A DNA stretch of 64,000 nt from Psychroserpens sp. SPM9 (GTDB lineage Bacteria > Bacteroidota > Bacteroidia > Flavobacteriales > Flavobacteriaceae): assembly GCF_025153525.1 (NCBI RefSeq), contig NZ_JANZNR010000005.1:124001-188000 (forward strand). The letters are read 5' to 3'. Made by a program: the position numbers and the translations under genes. Each line of letters starts with the position of its first letter. Positions within the stretch are counted from its first letter, which is position 1. Positions 1-9,493 of this stretch are shown piece after piece. The notes beneath the pieces are model-generated. The model saw only the letters and a list, made by a program, of their open reading frames with translations, had not been told where the DNA came from and did no database searches.

Positions 1-2
1 TC

Positions 3-44
3 ATTGGAGGAATTGAATTAAAAAATCGGGCAAATGTAATCTAA
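3..44 (+). CDS. Possible 3' end of an unidentified gene (partial)
   Basis: An open frame enters from the left edge and ends with TAA at 42-44 after thirteen codons (IGGIELKNRANVI). It would converge on mtaB, leaving about 100 bases between the two stops. The fragment is too short to identify a family, and chance is a real alternative. Confidence 0.25.
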   Translation: MGGIELKNRANVI

Positions 45-143
45 GAATTTGACTGTGCAAATTTTTTGTCAGCTTGTAGAAAAGAAAACGTTGAAAGCAT
101 TAATTTTAACGACAAAACAACACCAGAAAGACTTTTAAGTCCC

Positions 144-1475
144 TTATACTTTGAGGGTTTCGGTATCGACAAATTTAAATCGCACCAACCCGTCTTCATC
201 AATTTTGGTAAGTTCTACATCTTGTAAGGTATTTACTAATTCTGGATTCCAAGGTGCTTTCACTTTGACGTAGTTTTCAGTAAATCCCTGAATATAACCT
301 TCCTTATTTTCGCTTTCAAATAAAACACTTCGGGTGCTTCCTAGTTGGTTTTCATAAAATGCGCGTCTTTTTTTAGCCGATAAACCACGAAGCATTTTAC
401 TGCGTTTTGCTCTTAGCTTTTTAGGCACAACACCATCTAAACTTGCTGCTACTGTATTATCGCGTTCAGAATAGGTAAACACATGTAAATACGAAACATC
501 TAATTCGGTAAGAAAATTATAGGTCTCCAAAAATAAATCCTCAGTTTCTCCAGGAAAACCAACAATCACATCAACACCTATACACGCATGTGGCATGGTT
601 TCTTTTATTTTTCGAACACGATCTACATACAATTCTTTCATATAACGACGACGCATCAACTTTAGAAGTGTATTGCTTCCGCTTTGCAACGGAATATGAA
701 AATGCGGCACAAATGTTTTACTTTGAGACACAAAATCTATGGTTTCATTTTTAAGTAAATTAGGCTCTATTGAAGAAATTCGTAAACGCTCAATGCCATC
801 CACATCATCGAGTGCCTGAACGAGTTCATAAAAGGTATGTTCGTGTTTTTTGTTTCCAAATTCACCTTTCCCATAATCTCCAATATTAACGCCTGTGAGT
901 ACAATTTCCTTGATATTTTTTTCTGAAATTTCTTTCGCATTCTGAAGCACGTTCTCTAAAGTATCACTTCTAGAAATACCTCTTGCTAAAGGAATCGTAC
1001 AATAGGTACATTTATAATCACAACCATCCTGAACTTTTAAAAATGCGCGTGTGCGATCGCCAAAAGAATAACTTCCAACATAAAAATCGGCAGCTTCAAT
1101 TTCGCAACTATGCACTTCGCCCATGTCATTTTTTGAGAGGTCATTTAAATAATCCGTAATCTTAAACTTCTCTGTGGCTCCCAGCACCAAATCAACGCCT
1201 TCAACATCAGCCAGTTCTTCGGGTTTTAATTGCGCATAACAACCAATGGCTGCAACAAATGCGTCCGGATTTATCTTTTGTGCTTGTTTGACTATAGATT
1301 TAAAACGTTTATCAGCATTCTCTGTTACCGAGCAGGTATTAATAACATAAATATCTGCCTTTTCTTTAAAATCGACACGCTCAAATCCTTCCGAAGAAAA
1401 ATTTCGAGCAATGGTAGAGGTCTCCGAAAAATTAAGCTTGCAACCCAAGGTGTAAAATGCGACTTTTTTATTCAT
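144..1475 (-). CDS. mtaB: tRNA N6-threonylcarbamoyladenosine methylthiotransferase MtaB
   Basis: This is a radical-SAM methylthiotransferase of the MiaB/RimO/MtaB group, which converts t6A37 in ANN-decoding tRNAs to ms2t6A. The N-terminal UPF0004 domain carries the three cluster-binding cysteines C12 (GCKLN), C48 (NTCSV) and C79 (GCYAQ). The radical-SAM motif CxxxCxxC is C152, C156 and C159 (CDYKCTYC). A C-terminal TRAM-like region follows. The length of 443 residues is normal for the family. MtaB is preferred over MiaB because of the opening TLGCKLN, but this is a subfamily judgement. A TAAATTTGC box on the minus strand at 1540-1548 lies about 65 nt upstream of the ATG and supports this start. 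The gene diverges from the solute-binding lipoprotein at 1555. Confidence 0.92.
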   Translation of the reverse strand: MNKKVAFYTLGCKLNFSETSTIARNFSSEGFERVDFKEKADIYVINTCSVTENADKRFKSIVKQAQKINPDAFVAAIGCYAQLKPEELADVEGVDLVLGATEKFKITDYLNDLSKNDMGEVHSCEIEAADFYVGSYSFGDRTRAFLKVQDGCDYKCTYCTIPLARGISRSDTLENVLQNAKEISEKNIKEIVLTGVNIGDYGKGEFGNKKHEHTFYELVQALDDVDGIERLRISSIEPNLLKNETIDFVSQSKTFVPHFHIPLQSGSNTLLKLMRRRYMKELYVDRVRKIKETMPHACIGVDVIVGFPGETEDLFLETYNFLTELDVSYLHVFTYSERDNTVAASLDGVVPKKLRAKRSKMLRGLSAKKRRAFYENQLGSTRSVLFESENKEGYIQGFTENYVKVKAPWNPELVNTLQDVELTKIDEDGLVRFKFVDTETLKV

Positions 1476-1539
1476 ACGTTTTTAATTTCCGTTAGCACAG
1501 AAATCTATTTATATTTACTCGTTTCAAAAATAAGAGTGG

Positions 1540-1548
1540 GCAAATTTA
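1540..1548 (-). promoter_or_regulatory. Bacteroidota -7 box (TAAATTTGC) for mtaB
   Basis: The minus strand reads TAAATTTGC, a match to the TAnnTTTG element recognised by the Bacteroidota housekeeping sigma factor. It lies in the short divergent gap before mtaB. No clear -33 TTG is visible at the usual spacing. Confidence 0.5.
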
Positions 1549-1554
1549 CAATTA

Positions 1555-3189
1555 ATGAACAAAATGCTAAAACGAGTGCGTCATAAATCTACTTTTTCAA
1601 GACTTATTGTGAGTGTTTTAGTCCTTTTTCTCCTTTTTTCCTGCGGAAATGACAAAACTTCCACCAACGATCATCTCGTCTTTAGATATAACGAACACAA
1701 AAATATTGGTTCTCTAGATCCTGCTTTTGCAAAAGACAATGCCGATATTTGGGCAATTAATCAATTGTTTAATGGCTTGGTACAAATGGATGATCAGTTA
1801 AATGTTCAACCTTGTATTGCTAAAGAGTGGAACATTTCTGAAGATGCACTCACCTATACCTTTATACTGCGGAATGATGTTCGGTTTCATAAACACCGTA
1901 TTTTTGGAAAGGATTCTACGCGCACAGTCATAGCTTCAGATTTTGAATACAGCTTTAATCGTTTATTAGATAAAAATCTTGCCTCACCTGGACGATGGAC
2001 ACTCAATAAAGTAGAGCAATTCAAAGCCATTAACGACACTTTATTTGAAATTAAATTACAACAACCTTTTCCTGCGTTTTTAGGGTTGTTAACGATGAAA
2101 TACTGCTCTGTAGTTCCTAAGGAAATTGTTAATCATTATAACAGTGATTTTCGTTCGCATCCTATTGGTACTGGACCCTTTCAGTTTAAGCGATGGGAAG
2201 AAAACTTAAAGCTCGTTTTTCGCAAAAACCACGATTATTTTGAGCATGACGCCAACGGCAATGACTTACCGTATTTGGAAGCTGTTGCTATCACCTTTTT
2301 GCCAGATAAACAAAGTGAATTTCTACAGTTTACACAAGGTAATATCGATTTTGTTTCAGGTTTGGATGCCTCGTACAAAGATGAAATTTTAACCGCAAAT
2401 GGTGTGTTACGCGACTCGTATTCGAAAACTGTAAATATGATTCGCGGCCCTTATTTAAACACCGAATATCTGGCCTATTTTATGGATTCTGAAATTCCTG
2501 AAATACAATCGCAAACCTTACGTCAGGCCATTAATTATGGATTTGACAGACAAAAAATGATGACCTATTTGCGAAATGGAATTGGTATTCCTGCGCATGG
2601 TGGATTTATTCCTAAAGGGTTGCCAGGTTACGATGCATCAATTGGTTTTTCTTTTCAGCCTGAAAAGGCCAAGCAACTTGTGGCACAATTTAAAAAAGAC
2701 TCAGGCATTACTAATCCTGAAATTACCATCACAACAACGAGCAACTACCTAAGTTTTTGTGAATACATACAACGAGAACTTCAAAAAATTGGAATTATCG
2801 TCAATGTAGATGTGGTACCAGCTGCAACATTAAAAGATGCTAAAGCCAATGGTAAACTGGATTTATTTAGAGCCAGTTGGGTTGCCGATTATCCTGATGC
2901 TGAAAACTATTTATCGCTTTATTACAGTAAAAATTTCGCACCTAATGGTCCAAATTACACCCATTTTAAAAATGACCAATTTGACGCTTGGTATGAAGAT
3001 GCTTTTACAATTACTGACACCAAACAACGTGAACAACTCTATACAAAAATGGATAGTCTGGTAATGTCAAACACTCCTGTTATTCCGTTGTTTTATGATG
3101 AAGTCGTACGATTCACCAGAAAAAATGTTTCAGGATTAGGCATCAATCCAATTAATCTAATGGATTTAAAACGTGTAAAAAAAGATTAG
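1555..3189 (+). CDS. ABC transporter substrate-binding lipoprotein (SBP family 5, peptide/oligopeptide type)
   Basis: The protein of 544 residues belongs to the OppA/DppA-like extracellular solute-binding family. The N-terminus has a basic stretch, a hydrophobic core and a lipobox ending LLFSC at C30, so it should be a lipoprotein. The mature region starts with the typical layout: LDPAFAKDNAD early, then AKEWNISED, TYTFILRNDVRFH and the IGTGPFQFK motif in the first third. No permease or ATPase gene lies beside it, so the transporter it serves must be encoded elsewhere. It could bind peptides or another ligand; the sequence does not decide. It ends 4 nt inside the convergent gene at 3186. Confidence 0.85.
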   Translation: MNKMLKRVRHKSTFSRLIVSVLVLFLLFSCGNDKTSTNDHLVFRYNEHKNIGSLDPAFAKDNADIWAINQLFNGLVQMDDQLNVQPCIAKEWNISEDALTYTFILRNDVRFHKHRIFGKDSTRTVIASDFEYSFNRLLDKNLASPGRWTLNKVEQFKAINDTLFEIKLQQPFPAFLGLLTMKYCSVVPKEIVNHYNSDFRSHPIGTGPFQFKRWEENLKLVFRKNHDYFEHDANGNDLPYLEAVAITFLPDKQSEFLQFTQGNIDFVSGLDASYKDEILTANGVLRDSYSKTVNMIRGPYLNTEYLAYFMDSEIPEIQSQTLRQAINYGFDRQKMMTYLRNGIGIPAHGGFIPKGLPGYDASIGFSFQPEKAKQLVAQFKKDSGITNPEITITTTSNYLSFCEYIQRELQKIGIIVNVDVVPAATLKDAKANGKLDLFRASWVADYPDAENYLSLYYSKNFAPNGPNYTHFKNDQFDAWYEDAFTITDTKQREQLYTKMDSLVMSNTPVIPLFYDEVVRFTRKNVSGLGINPINLMDLKRVKKD

Positions 3190-3527
3190 TTGTGTTCTTC
3201 TAATTGGTCTGGCTTACCAATGTCCTGGATTTCATTTTCGTTGATAATAATGGTCTTTTCCCATTTTTTATTCAGAATAAAATAAAACAGATAGGCAGCA
3301 CCAATGCCAAACGGAACAGCAAGAAATGTGAGTAATAGTGTGTTATCCCAATCTATTCCTAAGCTTAAAAGTTCATCAAAAACACCTAAGAGAATTCCGG
3401 CAATAAAGGTCCCAACATAATATACCACAACGCCCAAAATAGCAAACAGCCACTTATTTTGCTTGAACTTTTCAGCTAGTTTATAAAAGTACTTTCCAAT
3501 AAAAAAAATGAGTAAAATTCCGAGCAT
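3186..3527 (-). CDS. Small membrane protein of unknown function
   Basis: This 113-residue protein has three hydrophobic segments, roughly residues 1-12, 26-50 and 64-88. An acidic, polar C-terminal tail follows (IINENEIQDIGKPD). I do not recognise a family. It is the last gene of a leftward block, 41 nt after the PD40 protein. It shares 4 bp with the end of the convergent solute-binding gene, so no terminator fits between the two stops. The start ATG is at 3527. Confidence 0.6.
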   Translation of the reverse strand: MLGILLIFFIGKYFYKLAEKFKQNKWLFAILGVVVYYVGTFIAGILLGVFDELLSLGIDWDNTLLLTFLAVPFGIGAAYLFYFILNKKWEKTIIINENEIQDIGKPDQLEEHN

Positions 3528-3568
3528 AAGGATAAGTGTTTGTAATGTTTATGGTTTAAAAGGGTAAT

Positions 3569-4468
3569 CTAATCAAAAGTAAAGTAATAAATATCATCTT
3601 CCCCTTTGCCTTTAGGTCGTCGTGATGAAAAATAACCTTCGGTCATGTCATCATTTAAAACATAACAAAAATCATCACTTCTACTATTTATAGGTTGAGG
3701 CAAAAGTACAGGTGTTTCGGTTTCTGGATCGCCATTTAAGTCGTAGCTATAAATATCTAAACCACCAACACCTCCCACACGATCTGAAGCAAAATAAAGG
3801 ACATTGTCTTTACTCACAAACGGAAACATATCACGTCGTGGTGAATTAATTTTTTTACCTAAATTCTCCACTTTACCATACTCGCCATTTCCCAAAATTT
3901 TAACCTTAAACAAATCGGTTTGTCCATGAGCACCATGTGCATTGGATGTAAAATAGATGGTGGATCCGTCAGGACTTAAAACCGCGTGTCCGTAATTATA
4001 TTTTGCTTCACAAAACGGCAAGGGCTCAAAGTTGGTCCAACCACGTCCTTCAATATATTCGCCACGTTGAATGTTAAGATTTATAGATTTTAATTTTCGT
4101 TTATACGACTTCCCACGTTTCATAAAATTGGTGGTGATATACATATATTTCCCATCAGGACTAAAGCCTGCACTTGAAGTATTAAACACAAAATCTTCAG
4201 ATTTGATAAATTGTTTCGGATTTATAATTTCGCCATCTTTGGTTTTCTCACCTTCAAACATTGTATAAATTAATCGCTTGTCATGGTCGCGCCTTGCTCG
4301 GTTTCTGTCATCAAGCATATAAGAGGTATAATAGACTTTATCGCCTTTGTAAAATACAACACCATACTGACTTTTGTCGTCATTAAGTTTTAGGTTTTTA
4401 ATCGTGTAGGTTTGGGAAAACCCGAAATTTAGCGTCAATACTAAAATGATACTGCAAATAAACTTCAT
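3569..4468 (-). CDS. Secreted PD40 (WD40-like beta-propeller) repeat protein
   Basis: The protein is about 299 residues from the chosen start. It opens with a signal peptide (MKFICSIILVLTLNFGFSQ), then carries PD40/TolB-type blades recognisable by repeats such as AGFSPDGKYMYITT, AVLSPDGSTIYFTS and VSKDNVLYFASDR. These proteins are exported beta-propellers, often found in outer-membrane or gliding-related proteins of Bacteroidota; the ligand is unknown. A longer frame begins at 4501 inside the upstream GlmU-like gene. The start at 4468 is better because it puts the signal peptide at the terminus and leaves a 17-nt gap. The context suggests co-transcription with the GlmU-like gene, not a shared function. 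Confidence 0.75.
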   Translation of the reverse strand: MKFICSIILVLTLNFGFSQTYTIKNLKLNDDKSQYGVVFYKGDKVYYTSYMLDDRNRARRDHDKRLIYTMFEGEKTKDGEIINPKQFIKSEDFVFNTSSAGFSPDGKYMYITTNFMKRGKSYKRKLKSINLNIQRGEYIEGRGWTNFEPLPFCEAKYNYGHAVLSPDGSTIYFTSNAHGAHGQTDLFKVKILGNGEYGKVENLGKKINSPRRDMFPFVSKDNVLYFASDRVGGVGGLDIYSYDLNGDPETETPVLLPQPINSRSDDFCYVLNDDMTEGYFSSRRPKGKGEDDIYYFTFD

Positions 4469-4485
4469 GTTTTTAAGAATTAAGG

Positions 4486-5661
4486 TTAACTTTTTCTCCA
4501 TTTCTTGGTCTCTTCAAAGACGTGTTCTAATATGGTTTTATCAACTTCGGAAAAGACTATATTTCGTCGTTCCATCACCACTTCGGCTACTTCAAACGCT
4601 TTTTTTGTCAAGTATGTTGTAAATCCTGTATGGCCTCCCCAGGAAAAACTTGGCACAAAATTTCTTGGAAATCCACTTCCGAAGATATTAGCACTTACAC
4701 CAACAACTGTACCAGTATTAAACATGGTATTGATGCCACATTTACTATGATCGCCCATCATGAGTCCGCAAAATTGCAATCCTGTTTTAGCAAAACCTTC
4801 AGTTTGGTAGTTCCAGAGTCTGACTTCGGCGTAGTTATTTTTTAAATTCGAATTATTGGTATCTGCACCTAAGTTACACCATTCGCCAAGGACTGAATTT
4901 CCTAAAAAGCCATCATGTCCTTTATTAGAATACCCAAAAATCACCGAATTATTAACTTCTCCACCAACTTTACTGTGTGGTCCAACCGTTGTTGGCCCGT
5001 ATATTTTTGCCGCCAATTTTACTGTCGCATGGTCGCATAAAGCAAAAGGACCTCTAATGATACTGCCTTCCATTACTTCGGCATCTTTACCAATATAAAT
5101 AGGACCTGTTTTAGCATTTAATGTTACAAACTCTAAGGTAGCGCCTTCTTCAATAAAAATATTTTGAGCATTAAGCACGTTACAACTACTTGGTATAGGT
5201 TGCGATGTTCTATCGCGAGTTAACACGTCAAAATCGGCTTGAATAGCAGCACCATTATTAGCAAAAATGTCCCAGGTATACTCAATTTTTAATACTTCTT
5301 CATTATATTCTATAGCCTCATAAGTATCAAAATCAATTTCATCTTGAGTATCTTTTGTAAAAAATGCAATCACATCTTCACCACAAAATACGGCTTGATT
5401 TTCTTCAAGACCTTTGATGATTTCGGTTAATTCGTGATTAGGTAAATACGACGCATTAATCATGACATTATCATCCATTTCTACCATGGGATATTTCTCA
5501 GATAAATAGTCTTCGGTTAAAGTAGTTGTGGTAAACCCAAGGTGATTTTCCCATTTTTCTCTAATGGTTAAAATCCCAACTCTAATATCGGCAACAGGCC
5601 TTGTAAATGTAAAAGGCAACAGGTTGTTACGTGACGGACCGTCAAAAAGAATATAATTCAT
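4486..5661 (-). CDS. GlmU-family sugar-nucleotidyltransferase-like protein (Bacteroidota alternative form)
   Basis: This is the Bacteroidota 'GlmU family protein' type, about 391 residues. The N-terminal half is a divergent nucleotidyltransferase domain beginning NYILFDGPSRNNLLPFTFTRP, where classical GlmU has LAAGxGTRM. The C-terminal half is a left-handed parallel beta-helix with hexapeptide-like runs (IYIGKDAEVMEGSIIRG, IYGPTTVGPHSKVGG). It is presumed to make or process an activated amino sugar such as UDP-GlcNAc, but the lost signature leaves the activity open. The ATG at 5661 is chosen; the frame could extend two codons to a TTG at 5667. It lies downstream of rpmE2, behind a terminator. 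Confidence 0.78.
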   Translation of the reverse strand: MNYILFDGPSRNNLLPFTFTRPVADIRVGILTIREKWENHLGFTTTTLTEDYLSEKYPMVEMDDNVMINASYLPNHELTEIIKGLEENQAVFCGEDVIAFFTKDTQDEIDFDTYEAIEYNEEVLKIEYTWDIFANNGAAIQADFDVLTRDRTSQPIPSSCNVLNAQNIFIEEGATLEFVTLNAKTGPIYIGKDAEVMEGSIIRGPFALCDHATVKLAAKIYGPTTVGPHSKVGGEVNNSVIFGYSNKGHDGFLGNSVLGEWCNLGADTNNSNLKNNYAEVRLWNYQTEGFAKTGLQFCGLMMGDHSKCGINTMFNTGTVVGVSANIFGSGFPRNFVPSFSWGGHTGFTTYLTKKAFEVAEVVMERRNIVFSEVDKTILEHVFEETKKWRKS

Positions 5662-5712
5662 AATCAAAGTTGATGTTAGGTGTTAAAAGTAAATCAATTA
5701 TAGAAAACAAAA

Positions 5713-5740
5713 AAGCCTTCGAGGAAAATCCTGAAGGCTT
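5713..5740 (-). terminator. Rho-independent terminator of rpmE2
   Basis: On the minus strand AAGCCTTC pairs with GAAGGCTT around a loop of 12 nt and is followed by a run of T (through about 5706). It lies about 20 nt after the rpmE2 stop and separates rpmE2 from the GlmU-like gene. Confidence 0.85.
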
Positions 5741-5762
5741 ATGAAATATGTATGGTCTAAGC

Positions 5763-6014
5763 TTATTTTTTAAACTTAGCGTATTTGTTTTTGAATTTAT
5801 CGATACGACCTGCTGTATCAACCAATTTAGATTTACCAGTATAATATGGGTGAGATGTTCTAGAAATTTCCAATTTAACCACTGGATATTCAACACCATC
5901 AACTTCAATTGTTTCACTGGTCTCAGCAGTAGATTTAGTTAAAAACACGTCTTCATTAGACATATCTTTGAATGCTACTAATCTATAATTTTCTGGATGT
6001 ATTCCTTTTTTCAT
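5763..6014 (-). CDS. rpmE2: 50S ribosomal protein L31, type B
   Basis: The 83-residue protein begins MKKGIHPENYR and contains TSHPYYTGK and the lysine-rich tail KNKYAKFKK, diagnostic of L31. It lacks the zinc-binding cysteines of the other L31 form and has the longer central part, so it is type B (RpmE2). It is a component of the large ribosomal subunit. It has its own promoter (TAAATTTGC at 6051-6059, minus strand) and its own terminator, so it is probably monocistronic. Confidence 0.95.
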   Translation of the reverse strand: MKKGIHPENYRLVAFKDMSNEDVFLTKSTAETSETIEVDGVEYPVVKLEISRTSHPYYTGKSKLVDTAGRIDKFKNKYAKFKK

Positions 6015-6050
6015 CTCTATTAACTTTAAATTCCTTACTATTTTGGAGGT

Positions 6051-6059
6051 GCAAATTTA
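6051..6059 (-). promoter_or_regulatory. -7 box (TAAATTTGC) for rpmE2
   Basis: The minus strand reads TAAATTTGC, matching TAnnTTTG, 36 nt upstream of the rpmE2 ATG. The sequence upstream is very AT-rich. Confidence 0.55.
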
Positions 6060-6174
6060 AGTATTTTTTGTAAATTACCAATAATTTATTTCTTTTTTTA
6101 TTTTGGATTTATTTGTAACAAATATAATGCTTAAGATACTAACTAATCGTATTAACTAAATAATCAACTTAAAT

Positions 6175-6693
6175 ATGGAAACTCAAAAAATGTCTGCAGG
6201 TAAATTTGGTATGAATTATGGCCTCATCTTAGGTGTTATAATGATTGCGCTTTCGGTAGTAAGTTACGTCACAGGACAAGCCTTAGAAGGTGCGCAATGG
6301 CCCCAATTAGCGTACTATATTATTTTCCCTATAGTTATCATGTATGCTATTAGCAAATACAAAAAGCACAACGCTAATGTATTAACTATAGGCAGCGCTA
6401 TTAAACTAGGTGTTATTATTGGTGTTATAAGTGCCATTGTCTATGTACTTTACGGATTACTTTTTAATTATGTAATCGACCCAGAATTTATGCCTCAGCT
6501 TATGGAAGTGACCAAAGAAACCATGATTGAACAAAATCCTGATATGCCGCAAGCTCAGCTAGATCAGTCTATGAAATTCATGGAAACCATGTTTAATCCC
6601 GTAATTGGATCTGCAATTTGGATTGCTGCTAGTGCCCTTTTTGGACTAATTTGGTCATTAATTGGCGGACTCGTAATGAAAAGTAACTCTTAA
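6175..6693 (+). CDS. DUF4199 domain membrane protein
   Basis: This 172-residue integral membrane protein matches the Bacteroidota-restricted DUF4199 family in layout. It has a short polar N-terminus with GKFGMNYGLILG, four hydrophobic segments at about 15-32, 45-60, 75-97 and 140-165, and a polar loop between the last two. That loop is rich in Met, Glu and Gln and holds the typical E-x-N-P-D-M stretch. Function is unknown. It diverges from rpmE2 across about 160 bp and lies 44 nt before the glycosyltransferase, which has a candidate promoter of its own. Confidence 0.8.
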   Translation: METQKMSAGKFGMNYGLILGVIMIALSVVSYVTGQALEGAQWPQLAYYIIFPIVIMYAISKYKKHNANVLTIGSAIKLGVIIGVISAIVYVLYGLLFNYVIDPEFMPQLMEVTKETMIEQNPDMPQAQLDQSMKFMETMFNPVIGSAIWIAASALFGLIWSLIGGLVMKSNS

Positions 6694-6703
6694 AAAAAAT
6701 CAG

Positions 6704-6711
6704 TATTTTTG
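6704..6711 (+). promoter_or_regulatory. Candidate -7 box (TATTTTTG) for the glycosyltransferase
   Basis: TATTTTTG fits TAnnTTTG and lies 26 nt before the ATG at 6738. No convincing -33 element is seen, so this is a weak call. Confidence 0.35.
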
Positions 6712-6737
6712 AACTATTAAATTTTCAAAATTACTAG

Positions 6738-7685
6738 ATGAATATATCAGTAGTCATACCACTACTCAACGAACAAGAATCATTATCAGAATTACACGAT
6801 TGGATTGCAAAAATCATGCAATCCAATCGTTTTTCTTATGAAATCATTTTTATAGATGATGGTAGTACTGATGATTCTTGGTCGACCATCATGCAACTCT
6901 CACAAAAAGACGCTAATGTAAAAGGTATTCGGTTTTTAAAAAACTTCGGAAAATCGCAAGCCTTACATGCTGGTTTCGCCAAAGCTGAAGGTGACGTTGT
7001 CATTACCATGGATGCCGATTTACAAGACAATCCTGAAGAAATACCAGATCTCTACAACATGATTGTTGTCAATAAATTTGATTTGGTATCTGGTTGGAAA
7101 AAGAAGCGCTACGATTCGGTCATCGCTAAAAACCTGCCGTCTAAATTATTTAATTGGGCTGCACGTCAAACCTCTGGCGTTAAACTCCATGATTTTAATT
7201 GCGGTCTCAAAGCTTACAACAAAAATGTGATTAAAAACATTGATGTTAGTGGTGAGATGCATCGCTATATTCCTGTGCTAGCCAAAAACGCTGGCTTTAC
7301 CAAAATAGGTGAAAAAATAGTCCAGCACCAAGCCCGAAAATATGGGGTTACCAAATTTGGAATGGAACGCTTTATTAATGGGTTTTTAGATTTAATTACT
7401 ATTTGGTTTTTATCCCGATTTGGAAAACGTCCTATGCACCTGTTTGGCGCTTTAGGCGTCCTAATGTTTGGTATAGGATTCATATTTGCGTTTTACTTAG
7501 GTATCGACAAACTATTTTTAAACCCAACAGGACGCTTAATAACTGAACGCCCACAGTTTTACATCGCCTTAACCACGATGATTCTCGGTTCACAATTTTT
7601 TGTAGCAGGATTTTTAGGTGAACTCATTTTACGTTCTAAAACCGATAAAAATCGTTATTTAATAAAACAAGAACTTAATTTTTAA
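6738..7685 (+). CDS. Family 2 glycosyltransferase with C-terminal membrane anchor
   Basis: The protein has 315 residues and a GT2 catalytic domain of the dolichyl/undecaprenyl-phosphate sugar synthase type. VVIPLLNEQESL lies at the N-terminus, the nucleotide-binding IDDGSTDDS near residue 40, and the metal-binding DADLQDNP near residue 95. Two transmembrane helices follow near residues 235-258 and 275-300. The family transfers a sugar from a nucleotide donor to a polyprenyl phosphate at the cytoplasmic membrane; donor and acceptor cannot be read here. It precedes a phosphohexomutase and an MsbA-like exporter, which would fit envelope glycan assembly. Confidence 0.88.
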   Translation: MNISVVIPLLNEQESLSELHDWIAKIMQSNRFSYEIIFIDDGSTDDSWSTIMQLSQKDANVKGIRFLKNFGKSQALHAGFAKAEGDVVITMDADLQDNPEEIPDLYNMIVVNKFDLVSGWKKKRYDSVIAKNLPSKLFNWAARQTSGVKLHDFNCGLKAYNKNVIKNIDVSGEMHRYIPVLAKNAGFTKIGEKIVQHQARKYGVTKFGMERFINGFLDLITIWFLSRFGKRPMHLFGALGVLMFGIGFIFAFYLGIDKLFLNPTGRLITERPQFYIALTTMILGSQFFVAGFLGELILRSKTDKNRYLIKQELNF

Positions 7686-7762
7686 TTACGTACTTAAATT
7701 AATACAAACCCCCAACCATCAATACCATCGAAATACGTACATTTAAAGCATAATTTGAAAAG

Positions 7763-9493
7763 ATGAAACACATTGAACCTCAACTATTAGAACGCGTTAA
7801 TAAGTGGTTAACGCCAGCTTTTGACCAAGAGACTCAAAACCAAATAAAACATCTAATTGCGAACAATACCAAAGATCTCAATGAGAGTTTCTACAAAGAT
7901 CTCGAATTTGGAACTGGAGGTATGCGTGGTATTATGGGTGTTGGCACCAATCGTATTAATAAATATACCCTTGGCAAAAACACACAAGGCTTGAGTAATT
8001 ATATGAAAAGCCAATTTCCATCAGAACAGCTCAAAGTAGCTATAGCTTATGACTGTAGGCATAATAGTAAATCACTGGCAAAAGTGGTCGCTGATGTATT
8101 TTCTGCCAACGGCATTCAGGTTTATCTTTTTGAAGATTTACGCCCGACACCAGAATTATCATTTGCTGTAAAGCATTTAAATTGCCACTGCGGAATTGTA
8201 CTAACAGCGTCTCATAATCCACCTGAATACAATGGCTACAAGGTGTATTGGCAGGATGGCGGACAATTAGTACCGCCTCAGGATGCAGAGATTATTTCTG
8301 AAATTAATCGCTTGGATTATTCTGAAATAAAATTTGAAGCTAATAACGCTCATATTGAATACATAGGCCAGGCTGTCGATACTGTTTTCATTGATAAATC
8401 TGTAAAAAATGGAAGTTTTGATACCTCAGCAGAAGCTAGAGCAGATTTAAATGTTGTGTTTACGTCTTTACATGGCACATCAATCACAGCGGTTCCAGAA
8501 ACGCTTAAACGTGCTGGATATACGAATGTTCAAATTGTGGAAGAGCAACGTGAACCTAATGGTGACTTCCCAACAGTTGAATCTCCAAACCCTGAAGAGC
8601 CTGAAGCTCTAAAAATGGCAATGGCATTAGCTCAACAAACAGATGGTGATATTGTTATTGGTACAGATCCTGATTGTGATCGTTTAGGAGTTGTAGTAAG
8701 AAATTTAGAAAATGAACTGGTTATCCTTAACGGAAATCAAACCATGTTACTAATGACCGATTTTTTATTAAAACAATGGAAAAAATCTGGACGAATTAAC
8801 GGTAAGCAATTTGTTGGCTCTACGATAGTATCAACACCTATGATGTCTGTATTGGCTAAAGCTTATGGCGTAGACTGCAAAATTGGGTTAACAGGTTTTA
8901 AGTGGATTGCTAAAATGATTAAAGATTTTCCAGAACTGGATTTTATTGGAGGTGGAGAAGAAAGTTTCGGATTTATGGTAGGTGATTTTGTTAGAGATAA
9001 AGATGCTGTAACCTCTACCCTTTTGGCCTGCGAAATTGCTGCTCAAGCCAAAGCAAAAGGTATAACCATGTATCAAGCTTTAATTGACTTATATGTTGAA
9101 CATGGCCTTTATAAAGAACGCTTGATTTCCTTAACTAAAAAGGGTATTGAAGGTGCGCAAGAAATTAAACAAATGATGATAGACGCAAGAGAAAACCCGT
9201 TACAATGCGTTAATGGCGCTAAGGTTGTTAGTATTGAAGATTATCAGTTATCGATTAAAAAAGACTTGGTTTCTGGTAAAGAGCAAACAATCGACATTCC
9301 AAAATCTAATGTCTTGATTTATTATACCGAAGATGGTAGCAAAATTGCATTAAGACCTAGCGGAACAGAACCTAAAATAAAGTTCTACATTAGTGTTAAT
9401 ACAACGCTAGACAATGTGTCAGCATTTAAAGCTACGGAACAAAAATTGGAAGACCGTATTGATGCTATATTAAAAGACATGAAACTCACCTAA
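7763..9493 (+). CDS. Phosphoglucomutase/phosphomannomutase
   Basis: This is an alpha-D-phosphohexomutase of 576 residues, the long PgcA-like bacterial form. All four signature loops are present: the catalytic phosphoserine loop [11 protein letters not shown] with S150, the metal-binding loop GTDPDCDR, the sugar-binding loop GGGEESFGF, and the C-terminal phosphate-binding loop [11 protein letters not shown]. It interconverts hexose 1- and 6-phosphates, feeding nucleotide-sugar and glycan synthesis. Its stop codon overlaps the ATG of the next ABC exporter by one base (TAATG), so the two are translationally coupled. Confidence 0.9.
   Translation: MKHIEPQLLERVNKWLTPAFDQETQNQIKHLIANNTKDLNESFYKDLEFGTGGMRGIMGVGTNRINKYTLGKNTQGLSNYMKSQFPSEQLKVAIAYDCRHNSKSLAKVVADVFSANGIQVYLFEDLRPTPELSFAVKHLNCHCGIVLTASHNPPEYNGYKVYWQDGGQLVPPQDAEIISEINRLDYSEIKFEANNAHIEYIGQAVDTVFIDKSVKNGSFDTSAEARADLNVVFTSLHGTSITAVPETLKRAGYTNVQIVEEQREPNGDFPTVESPNPEEPEALKMAMALAQQTDGDIVIGTDPDCDRLGVVVRNLENELVILNGNQTMLLMTDFLLKQWKKSGRINGKQFVGSTIVSTPMMSVLAKAYGVDCKIGLTGFKWIAKMIKDFPELDFIGGGEESFGFMVGDFVRDKDAVTSTLLACEIAAQAKAKGITMYQALIDLYVEHGLYKERLISLTKKGIEGAQEIKQMMIDARENPLQCVNGAKVVSIEDYQLSIKKDLVSGKEQTIDIPKSNVLIYYTEDGSKIALRPSGTEPKIKFYISVNTTLDNVSAFKATEQKLEDRIDAILKDMKLT

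Noticed and set aside
3569-4501. Start at 4501 for the PD40 protein
   Set aside because: It would overlap the upstream gene and bury the signal peptide; ATG at 4468 is better.
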